This document shows positions 17,370-24,603 of a stretch of 64,000 bases of DNA, in pieces. The notes below the pieces were generated by a model. That model searched no databases. It saw only the letters and a program-made list of their open reading frames with translations, and was not told the DNA's origin. The stretch comes from CAVQBJ01 sp963724405 (lineage in GTDB: Bacteria; Actinomycetota; Thermoleophilia; Solirubrobacterales; Solirubrobacteraceae). The number at the start of each line of letters is the position of its first letter. The stretch's first letter is position 1. The stretch is from assembly GCA_963724405.1 (NCBI GenBank), contig CAVRUQ010000003.1:682001-746000 (forward strand), in the 5' to 3' direction. Both the position numbers and the translations under genes were made by a program.

Positions 17370-17459
17370 CGCGGCGCACGTCGCGCCTATCGACCCCGCG
17401 GCCCGCCGCGAGTTAGGGTGTGCGCGGCGGCGCATTGCCCATCGACCACCGGGGACCAC

Positions 17460-17921
17460 ATGCCTCAACACGTGCTCGAGTCGAACGCGACCATCCGGTG
17501 GTTGACACACCCGCCGGAGGGCGTGCCGCGGCTGACGGTCGGCAGCCGGACGTTCGCCGCGGTTCCGCTCGCCATCGATCGCGACGCGCCGCACCCACTG
17601 GCCACGTCCCCGGGCGAGCTGCTCGCCGGCGCGTACGGCAGCGTGTTCGCCTGGATGCTGTCCGAGGAGCTCGTGACCGTCGGCCGGCCGGCCCAGGAAC
17701 TCGTCGTCGAGGTCGAGCTCACGGCGGAGCGCCCGGAGGGCGCCGACCACCCCGGGCCGACGCTGCAGGCCATCACCTGTCGCCCCGAGGCGCGATTGCG
17801 GGGACTCGACGCTGACGGCCTGCAGGCGATCAGCGAGCGCGTGGGCGGGCAGGCCCTGCGGGCGCTCGGGCTGCGCGAGGATCTCGCGGTGCGCGTCGAG
17901 GCGACGGTGGTGGGCGGTTGA
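17460..17921 (+). CDS. OsmC-like fold protein lacking the peroxidatic cysteines
   Basis: The 153-residue protein has the OsmC layout: N-terminal strands, then PGELLAGAYGSVFAWMLSEEL where the peroxidatic Cys normally lies, and a C-terminal RVEATVVGG. Both expected cysteines are missing (GSVFAW in place of xxCF, and RVGGQALRAL in the second position). Only one Cys remains, in ITCRPEARLRG. A thiol peroxidase function is therefore unlikely, and it may bind or sense a ligand instead. It is the first gene of a four-gene coupled operon. TAGGGT at 17414-17419 is a plausible -10 element. The ATG is at 17460, and the stop overlaps the next start as TTGA. Confidence 0.75.
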   Translation: MPQHVLESNATIRWLTHPPEGVPRLTVGSRTFAAVPLAIDRDAPHPLATSPGELLAGAYGSVFAWMLSEELVTVGRPAQELVVEVELTAERPEGADHPGPTLQAITCRPEARLRGLDADGLQAISERVGGQALRALGLREDLAVRVEATVVGG

Positions 17922-18664
17922 CGCTCGGACTGCCGGACGCGATCCGCGCCTGCCTGTTCGACATGGACGGCGTGCTGACCCGGACCGAGACGGTTCACGC
18001 CGCCGCGTGGAAGGAGATGTTCGACGCCTTCCTGCGAGCGCGCTCGGAGCGCACGGGTGAGCCGTTCGTCCCCTTCGACGAGATCCGCGACTACGACGAC
18101 TACGTGGACGGGCGTCCCCGGGAGGAGGGCGTACGGTCCTTCCTCGCCTCGCGCGGCATCGAGCTGCCCGACGGCGAACCCGACGATCCCCCGGACGCCG
18201 AGACCATTCACGCGCTCGGCGAGCGCAAGAACGAGATCCTCCTGCGACTCATCCGCGAGCGCGGGGTACAGGTCTATGAGGACACGCTTCGCTTCCTGGA
18301 GGCGGTCGAGCGCCAAGGTCTGGCCCGCGCGGTGGTGTCCTCGTCGACGAACGCGCACGACGTGCTCGAGGCCGCCGGCCTGGCCGGCCGCTTCGACGTC
18401 GTGATCGACGGCGTCGTCGCGGCCCGCGAGCACCTGAAGGGCAAGCCGGCCCCGGACACGTTCCTGGCCGCCGCCCGTGCCGTCGGCGCCGAGCCGGCCA
18501 ACGCCGCCGTGTTCGAGGACGCGGAGGCCGGCGTGGCCGCCGGACGGGCCGGACACTTCGGCTTCGTCGTGGGCGTCGACCGCGCCGGGCAGGCCGAGGC
18601 GCTGCGCGCGCACGGCGCCGACGTCGTCGTGTCCGACCTCACCGAACTGCTCGCGCATCCATGA
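17918..18664 (+). CDS. HAD hydrolase, beta-phosphoglucomutase family
   Basis: The 248-residue protein has HAD motif I FDMDGVLTRTETVHAAAW, motif II VVSSSTNA, the Lys in LKGKPAPDTFL and motif IV VFEDAEAGVAAGRAG. A helical cap (about residues 25-115) makes it a subfamily I beta-phosphoglucomutase-like enzyme, which turns beta-glucose 1-phosphate into glucose 6-phosphate. This fits the downstream GH65 phosphorylase, which releases beta-glucose 1-phosphate. It has a TTG start at 17918, overlapping the OsmC-like stop, and ends in ATGA with the GH65 start. This two-gene order is a classic maltose/trehalose phosphorolysis module. Confidence 0.9.
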   Translation: MTLGLPDAIRACLFDMDGVLTRTETVHAAAWKEMFDAFLRARSERTGEPFVPFDEIRDYDDYVDGRPREEGVRSFLASRGIELPDGEPDDPPDAETIHALGERKNEILLRLIRERGVQVYEDTLRFLEAVERQGLARAVVSSSTNAHDVLEAAGLAGRFDVVIDGVVAAREHLKGKPAPDTFLAAARAVGAEPANAAVFEDAEAGVAAGRAGHFGFVVGVDRAGQAEALRAHGADVVVSDLTELLAHP

Positions 18665-21036
18665 TCACCCACCCGACCTTTGCGACCGATCCCTGGTCGC
18701 TGCGCGAGTCGTCGCTCGACCTCGACGTGCTCTCGCAGACCGAGTCGGTGTTCGCGCTCTCCAACGGCCATCTCGGCCTGCGCGGCAACCTCGACGAGGG
18801 TGAGCCCTACGGCATCCCGGGCACGTACCTCAACGGCTTCTTCGAGGTGCGCCCGCTCCCGTATGCGGAGCGGGCGTACGGCAACCCGGAGGCCGGGCAG
18901 GCACTGGTCAACGTCACGAACGGGAAGATCATGCGTCTCCTCGTCGACGACCAGCCGCTCGACGTCCGCTACGGCGAGTTGCGCCGCCACGAGCGTGAGC
19001 TCGACCTGCGCGCCGGCGTCCTGCGCCGCACCGTCGAATGGATCTCACCCGCCGGGCGGGGCGTTCGAATACGCTCGGTGCGCCTCGTATCGCTCGCGCA
19101 GCGGGCCGTGGCGGCGATCAGCTACGAGGTGGAGCCGCTCGACGCCGCGGCGCGCATCGTCATCCAGTCCGAGCTGGTGGCCAACGAGCCGGCCCCCGCG
19201 CGTGACTCGTCCGACCCGCGCGTGCAGGCCGCCCTGGCCGAGCCGCTCGTCAGCGAGTTCGCCGGCACGCTCGGAGAACGCATGGTCCTCGCGCACGCCA
19301 CCCGAGCGAGCGGGTTGCGCATGGCCGCCGCCGCCGATCACGTGATCGATGGCCCCCACAACACCGGCACCGAGGTCATCTGCATCACCGACATCGGCCG
19401 CGTGACGGTGACCGCCAACCTGGACGTCGGGGAGCACCTGCGCGTGGTCAAGCTGCTCGCCTACGGCTGGTCGCGGGAGCGATCGCGTGCGGCGCTCGTC
19501 GATCAGGTCGGCGCCGCGATCAGCGAGGCCCACCACACCGGCTGGGACGGCCTGCTCGCCGCCCAGCGCGAGGCGCTCGACGACTACTGGAAGCGGGCCG
19601 ACGTCGAGGTCGAGGGCGACGACGAGCTGCAGTTGGCCGTCCGCGTCGCCCAGTTCCACGTCGCGCAGGCCGCCTCGCGCGCCGAGCGCCGGGCGATCCC
19701 GGCCAAGGGCCTGACCGGAGACGGCTACGACGGCCACGCGTTCTGGGACACCGAGAGCTACGTCCTACCGGTCCTCGCGTACACGATGCCCCGCGCCGCC
19801 GCCGATGCGTTGCGCTGGCGCCACTCGACGCTCGACCTGGCGCTCGAGCGCGCCCGCCAGCTCGGGCTGTCCGGCGCGGCGTTCCCGTGGCGGACGATCC
19901 ACGGCGAGGAGTGCTCGGGGTACTGGCCCGCGGGCACGGCCGCGTTTCACGTCAACGCCGACATCGCCAACGCCGTAGCGCGGGTGCAGTCCGCGGCGCC
20001 CAACGAGCAGTTCGAGCGCACCGTCGGCCTCGAGCTGCTCGTGCACACCGCGCGGTTGTGGTACTCGCTCGGACATGTCGATCCGGGCGGGGGCTTTGCG
20101 ATCGACGGAGTGACCGGTCCGGATGAGTACAGCGCCCTGGCCGACAACAACACCTACACCAACCTCATGGCGGCGCGCAACCTGCGCTCCGCCGCCACCG
20201 CCGCCGAACGGTTCCCGGACGGCGCTCGCGACCTGGGCGTCGACGCCGACGAGATCGCGCGTTGGCGCCGGGCCGCCGACACGGTGGTGATCCCCATCGA
20301 CGAGCGCCTCGGGGTGCACGAGCAGTCGAGCGCATTCTGCCGGCACGAGCGTTGGGACTTCGACCACACCGCGCCCGAGCAGTACCCGCTGCTGCTCCAC
20401 TTCCCGTATTTCGACCTCTACCGCAAGCAGGTGTGCAAGCAGGCCGACCTCGTCCTCGGGCTGTTCCTCTGCGGCGATGCCTTCACGCCTGAGGAGAAGC
20501 GCCGCGCCTTCGACTACTACGAGCCGATCACCGTGCGCGACTCATCGCTGTCGGCCTCGATCCAGTCCGTCGTGGCGGCCGAGGTCGGGTATCTCGGGCG
20601 CGCCTATGAGTATCTGCGCGAGGCGGCGCTGCTCGACCTCGACGATCTCGAGCACAACACCGCCGACGGACTGCACATCGCCACGCTCGCCGGGACCTGG
20701 ATCGCGCTCGTGGCCGGCCTCGGGGGAATGCGCGATCACGGCGACCGGATCAGCTTCGCCCCACGTCTGGCCGACCCGCTGACCCGGCTGTGCTTCCACC
20801 TCGGCTACCGCGGGCGTCGCGTCCGCGTGGAGGTGATCGGCGGCGAAGCCTCCTACGTGTTGCTGGAAGGCGAGCCACTGGAGAGCAGCCACCACGGAAC
20901 CCCGATCACCATCACGAGCGCCGAAGCGGTCACCCACGCGATCCCACACATCCCCGCGGACACGCCTCCGTCACCACCCCCCGGACGAGAGCCCCTGATG
21001 CGCCGCGGTCGGAACGACGACATGATGCGCCGATGA
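18661..21036 (+). CDS. Glycoside hydrolase family 65 disaccharide phosphorylase
   Basis: The 791-residue protein is a full GH65 enzyme. It has an N-terminal beta-sandwich (FALSNGHLGLRGNLDEGEP near residue 37), an (alpha/alpha)6 barrel with FWDTESYVLPVL near residue 361, and the general-acid Glu in GVTGPDEYSALADNNTYTN near 483. Phosphate-binding Ser residues lie in the C-terminal part. GH65 phosphorylases split maltose, trehalose, kojibiose or nigerose with phosphate to beta-glucose 1-phosphate and glucose. The exact disaccharide cannot be read from the sequence. The adjacent beta-phosphoglucomutase supports phosphorolysis rather than hydrolysis. It ends with an extra proline-rich tail (TPPSPPPGREPL) and overlaps the NDH-2 gene as ATGA. 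Confidence 0.93.
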   Translation: MITHPTFATDPWSLRESSLDLDVLSQTESVFALSNGHLGLRGNLDEGEPYGIPGTYLNGFFEVRPLPYAERAYGNPEAGQALVNVTNGKIMRLLVDDQPLDVRYGELRRHERELDLRAGVLRRTVEWISPAGRGVRIRSVRLVSLAQRAVAAISYEVEPLDAAARIVIQSELVANEPAPARDSSDPRVQAALAEPLVSEFAGTLGERMVLAHATRASGLRMAAAADHVIDGPHNTGTEVICITDIGRVTVTANLDVGEHLRVVKLLAYGWSRERSRAALVDQVGAAISEAHHTGWDGLLAAQREALDDYWKRADVEVEGDDELQLAVRVAQFHVAQAASRAERRAIPAKGLTGDGYDGHAFWDTESYVLPVLAYTMPRAAADALRWRHSTLDLALERARQLGLSGAAFPWRTIHGEECSGYWPAGTAAFHVNADIANAVARVQSAAPNEQFERTVGLELLVHTARLWYSLGHVDPGGGFAIDGVTGPDEYSALADNNTYTNLMAARNLRSAATAAERFPDGARDLGVDADEIARWRRAADTVVIPIDERLGVHEQSSAFCRHERWDFDHTAPEQYPLLLHFPYFDLYRKQVCKQADLVLGLFLCGDAFTPEEKRRAFDYYEPITVRDSSLSASIQSVVAAEVGYLGRAYEYLREAALLDLDDLEHNTADGLHIATLAGTWIALVAGLGGMRDHGDRISFAPRLADPLTRLCFHLGYRGRRVRVEVIGGEASYVLLEGEPLESSHHGTPITITSAEAVTHAIPHIPADTPPSPPPGREPLMRRGRNDDMMRR

Positions 21037-22367
21037 GCCATCGCGTCGTCGTCGTCGGCGGAGGGTTCGGCGGCCTGCACGTCGTGCGAGGACTGCGGGG
21101 TGCCGGGGTCGAGATCACGCTGATCGACCGGCGCAACTTCCATCTGTTCCAACCGCTGACCTACCAGGTCGCCACGGGCGCGCTGTCGCCGGGGGAGATC
21201 GCCTACCCGCTGCGGGCGCTGTTCAAGGACCGCCCCGACGTCCGCGTGCTCCAGGACGACCTCGTGGGCGTCGACCTCGACGCCCACGTCGTGCGACTCG
21301 CGACCGTCGAAGACATCGAGCCGGCGCCGGTTCCGTACGACACCCTGGTCGTCGCCGCGGGGTCGGCGTACTCGTACTTCGGACACGAGGAGTGGCGCGA
21401 GGTCGCGGCCGAGGTCAAGTCGCTCGAGAGCGCCCTCGCCGTGCGCTCTCGGGTGCTCGAGGCCTTCGAGCGAGCCGAGCTGAGCGACGACCCCGAGATC
21501 GACGCGGCGGAGCTGACCTTCGTCGTCGTGGGCGCCGGACCCACCGGGGTTGAGATGGCCGGCCAGATCGCCGAGCTGGCACGCGACACCCTGCGTCAGG
21601 ACTTCCGCGCGATCGACCCGGCGCAGGCCCGGATCCTGCTCGTCGAGGCCGCCGACCGCGTGCTCGGCTCGTTCCCCCCCTCGCTCTCCGAACGCGCCAC
21701 TCGGTCCCTGGAGCGCCTCGGCGTGACGGTGCTGCTCAACCGGATGGTGACCGGGATCGAGCCCGGTCAGGTGACGCTGCGCGCGAGCGACGGCAACGAG
21801 GAGCAGATTGCGTCTCGCACGATGATCTGGGCGGCCGGCGTGAAGGCCTCACCGCTCGCCGGCCTGCTCGGCGAGATCGCGGGCGCCGACGTCGATCGCG
21901 CCGGGCGCCTCACCGTCGAGGCCGATCTCACGCTGCCCGGCCATCCCGAGATCCTCGCGCTGGGCGACATGGTCCGCGTGCGCGGCGGCACCGGCGAGAC
22001 GCTGACCCTCCCGGGCGTGGCGCCGGTGGCGATCCAGCAGGGGCGCTACGCGGCCGAGCTGATCCGGGACCGCCTCGCCGGCCGCCACACCGCGCCGTTC
22101 CACTACCACGACAAGGGCAACGTCGCGACGATCGGCCGGCGCGCCGCCGTCGTCGACCTGGGCTACGTGCGCCTGAGCGGCACGCCGGCGTGGATCGTCT
22201 GGCTCGTCGTCCACATCTGGTACCTCGTCGGGTTCCAGAACCGCCTGCTCGTCGTCATCCGCTGGGCGATCAGCTTTGTCACCCGTGGGCGCGGCGCACG
22301 GCTCATAACGGCGCCGGCCGTGACCGAGGTTCCGAGCCGGGAGAGCAGCGTGCCGAACGCACGGTGA
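21033..22367 (+). CDS. ndh: Type II NADH dehydrogenase (NDH-2)
   Basis: The 444-residue flavoprotein has two Rossmann motifs: VVVGGGFGGLHVVRGL at the N-terminus for FAD and FVVVGAGPTGVEMAGQI near residue 170 for NADH. The FHLFQPLTYQVATGALSPGEIAYP block is diagnostic of NDH-2. The C-terminus has an amphipathic membrane-binding stretch, WLVVHIWYLVGFQNRL. It passes electrons from NADH to quinone without proton pumping at the inner face of the membrane. It is the last gene of the operon with the GH65 phosphorylase, translationally coupled at ATGA 21033-21036. This may reoxidise NADH made from the sugar. Confidence 0.92.
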   Translation: MSHRVVVVGGGFGGLHVVRGLRGAGVEITLIDRRNFHLFQPLTYQVATGALSPGEIAYPLRALFKDRPDVRVLQDDLVGVDLDAHVVRLATVEDIEPAPVPYDTLVVAAGSAYSYFGHEEWREVAAEVKSLESALAVRSRVLEAFERAELSDDPEIDAAELTFVVVGAGPTGVEMAGQIAELARDTLRQDFRAIDPAQARILLVEAADRVLGSFPPSLSERATRSLERLGVTVLLNRMVTGIEPGQVTLRASDGNEEQIASRTMIWAAGVKASPLAGLLGEIAGADVDRAGRLTVEADLTLPGHPEILALGDMVRVRGGTGETLTLPGVAPVAIQQGRYAAELIRDRLAGRHTAPFHYHDKGNVATIGRRAAVVDLGYVRLSGTPAWIVWLVVHIWYLVGFQNRLLVVIRWAISFVTRGRGARLITAPAVTEVPSRESSVPNAR

Positions 22368-22417
22368 TCGGCCGGCCCGAGCGGTGCTCGCCGCCGCGAT
22401 GCGCCGGCCCGCCCGGC

Positions 22418-22645
22418 CTACCACCACTTGCTCTCCCGCGCCCGGTCGGTGCCGCCCGTCTCGTCGAGCGCGTCGAGCGCGGCCATGTCCTCGTCGGACA
22501 ACCCGAAGTCGAAGATGAGTGCGTTCTCCTCGATCCGCTCGCGATGGGTCGACTTCGTGATGACGACGAGATCCCGCTGCACGCACCAGCGCAGCAGGCC
22601 AACACGCCGCCGCGTCCGGACGGCGAGGGCTTGGATCTCGCTGAC
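22418..22645 (-). pseudogene. C-terminal remnant of an aldo/keto reductase
   Basis: Read on the minus strand, this stretch gives EIQALAVRTRRRVGLLRWC, then QRDLVVITKSTHRERIEENA and FGLSDEDMAALDALDE, ending in SKWW and a stop (22418-22420). This is the C-terminal quarter of an aldo/keto reductase (the strand-7 VVITKS region and the last helices). There is no start codon and no N-terminal part. It is in the same reading frame as the encapsulin gene, directly after its TGA. The remnant and the encapsulin end therefore meet at a rearrangement junction. It is unlikely to be expressed except by readthrough. Confidence 0.75.
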
Positions 22646-23464
22646 TCAGCCGGCAGCGTTCAAGGCGACGGCCGCCTCGGGGGTGGCGACATGAAAGCTG
22701 AAGCTCTGCTCGAGATACAGCCGCACCACGTCGCTGTCGTGGGAGTCGTAGCCGATCGAGTGGTCCTCGCCGGACTCGAACACGAAATCGCCGCCGCGCA
22801 GGCTGACCACGACCGCGCCCGCGACCCCGGGTGCCCAGACGATCGGGCCTTCGAGGATCTGGCGCAGATGGTCCAGCAGCGGGTAGCCGCCGTGCTCGGC
22901 CGTCTCGATCACTCGCCGGTACGGCTCGCGCCCGAGCGCCAGCCCGTAGGACCCGCTGATCCCGCTCGACAGGAGGCGCTCGACGGCGGCGGCCACCTGG
23001 CGCGGATAGTCCGAGGGGTCAAGGCCCAGCTGACCCGATTCGTGCGGAGACGCCTCGCCGATCCCGACGAACGCGTCCGGCCAGCCGTGGAACACGGCGA
23101 CGTTCTCGGCCACCGCGAGCTGATGCGCGGCGACGTCGAGGGCCCCGAGGTCGGTGTCATCGGCGCCGCGATCGGCATCGCGCAGCTCGGCCCGCGATAA
23201 CGCGAAATCCGCGCGCAGCTCCACCACGGGCAGGACCCGGCGCTGCCGGCCGGACACCCCGTCACACGGCGCACCGGCCAGCTCGCTCGTGCGCCCGAGA
23301 TTCGTCGCCGAGTACTCCCAGCCGTGCGGACCGGAGAAGTCGACCAGCTTGCGGGCGGCCAGCGCCGGGGTCAGGCGCTCGCGCGCCTCGCGATCGAGGA
23401 GCTCCCAGCCCGAGTCGCTGATGGGCGCGTGTGCGCGAAGCAGGTGGCCCGTCGCGGCACTCAT
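22646..23464 (-). CDS. Encapsulin nanocompartment shell protein (family 1)
   Basis: The 272-residue protein has the family 1 encapsulin (linocin M18/CFP29) pattern: LRAHAPISDSGWELLDREA at the N-terminus, AARKLVDFSGPHGWEYSATNLG near residue 37, a middle ELRDADRGADDTDLGALD, and a C-terminal FVFESGEDHSIGYDSHDSD plus YLEQSFSFHVATPEAAV. These proteins have the HK97 capsid fold and self-assemble into a 20-30 nm shell around enzymes. The gene follows the DyP peroxidase gene with an ATGA overlap (23461-23464), the usual cargo-then-shell arrangement. Its stop runs into an aldo/keto reductase remnant, but the domain itself looks complete. Confidence 0.95.
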   Translation of the reverse strand: MSAATGHLLRAHAPISDSGWELLDREARERLTPALAARKLVDFSGPHGWEYSATNLGRTSELAGAPCDGVSGRQRRVLPVVELRADFALSRAELRDADRGADDTDLGALDVAAHQLAVAENVAVFHGWPDAFVGIGEASPHESGQLGLDPSDYPRQVAAAVERLLSSGISGSYGLALGREPYRRVIETAEHGGYPLLDHLRQILEGPIVWAPGVAGAVVVSLRGGDFVFESGEDHSIGYDSHDSDVVRLYLEQSFSFHVATPEAAVALNAAG

Positions 23465-24477
23465 CGCGACGCTCCCTTCAGGCTGCCGATGCCGAGCGAC
23501 TCGTCGTCGCCCGCGGGGGTTCGTTCCGCGGGCGCCTGGGCACCGATCGGCGTCGGTGGGTCCTCGAGGAGCTCGACGGCCGGCACGAAGAACAGGTTGC
23601 CGGTCACGGCCGTGGAGAAGTCCAGGACCCGGTCGGTGTTGCCAGACGGCTTGCCGATGAACATGTTCCGCAACATCTCCTCGATCACCTCCGGGCGGCG
23701 CGCGTAGCCAATGAAGTAGGTGCCGAACTCGCCGGCGCCAACCCGGCCGAACGGCATGTTGAACCGCACGATCTGCTGCTGTTCGCCGTCATCGTCGACG
23801 ATCGTCGTGAGCGCCACATGCGAGTTCGAGGGCTTGACCTCGTCGGCCAACTCGATATCGCTCAGCTTCTCGCGGCCGATGACTCGCTCCTGTTCGGGCA
23901 CCGGTACCGCATCCCACGAGGTGAGGTCGTGGAGGTACTTCTGCACCACGACGTAGCTCCCGCCGGCGAACAGCGGGTCGTCGTCGCCGATCAGCACCGC
24001 GGCGGCCGCCGAGTCGCCCTCCGGGTTCTCGGTGCCGTCCACGAACCCGAGCAGGTCACGTTCGTCGAACGACTTGAATCCGTGCACCTCGTCGACCACG
24101 CGTGCGTGGCCGCGCAGCCGATCGGTGAGCCGCTCGGCGAGCTCGAAGCACAGGTCGAACCGATGAGCACGAAGGTGAAACAGCAGATCGCCGGGCGTCG
24201 CCACAGCGGTATGCCGGGAACCGTGCAGTTCAACGAACGGATGCAGGCCGCCCGGTCGCGGCGCGCCGAAGAGACGATCCCAGAGCTCGGAGCCGAGAGC
24301 GACGACACAGCTCAGTCCACCCTCGGGGATGCGAAACCCGACCGATCGCCTCAGCCCGCCAACGTCCGCGAGTAGGTCGCGCACCCCCTCCTCCCCGCCC
24401 GGGTCCACGGTCAGCACGAGAAACAGGGCCGCCTCGGTGAGCGGCGTCAGAATGGCTTGTGGCTCCGAGCGCGGCAC
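23461..24477 (-). CDS. DyP-type peroxidase with encapsulin-targeting peptide
   Basis: The 338-residue heme peroxidase has the DyP motif FVDGTENP with catalytic Asp147, the proximal heme-ligand candidate His220 in KPSNSHVAL, and Arg238 in IVRFNMPFG. The last 14 residues are DDESLGIGSLKGAS plus R, joined by a Pro-rich linker (EDPPTPIGAQAPAERTPAG). SLGIGSLKG is the canonical cargo-loading peptide of encapsulin-packaged DyPs. The enzyme would oxidise phenolic or dye-like substrates, or lower peroxide, inside the shell. The GTG at 24477 gives VPRSEPQAILTPL, the family N-terminus, and upstream in-frame text looks noncoding. Confidence 0.95.
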   Translation of the reverse strand: MPRSEPQAILTPLTEAALFLVLTVDPGGEEGVRDLLADVGGLRRSVGFRIPEGGLSCVVALGSELWDRLFGAPRPGGLHPFVELHGSRHTAVATPGDLLFHLRAHRFDLCFELAERLTDRLRGHARVVDEVHGFKSFDERDLLGFVDGTENPEGDSAAAAVLIGDDDPLFAGGSYVVVQKYLHDLTSWDAVPVPEQERVIGREKLSDIELADEVKPSNSHVALTTIVDDDGEQQQIVRFNMPFGRVGAGEFGTYFIGYARRPEVIEEMLRNMFIGKPSGNTDRVLDFSTAVTGNLFFVPAVELLEDPPTPIGAQAPAERTPAGDDESLGIGSLKGASR

Positions 24478-24603
24478 GGTGCGCCGCTCATTCTCACATG
24501 TTCGGGCAGGCGACCGCCAGTGCCGGGCCGCGCAGCGCCGCGTCGCGGCATGACCTTGCGTCGTCAATCGCGGCGCGGCCGACGAGTCCCCGTCGATGCC
24601 GCG

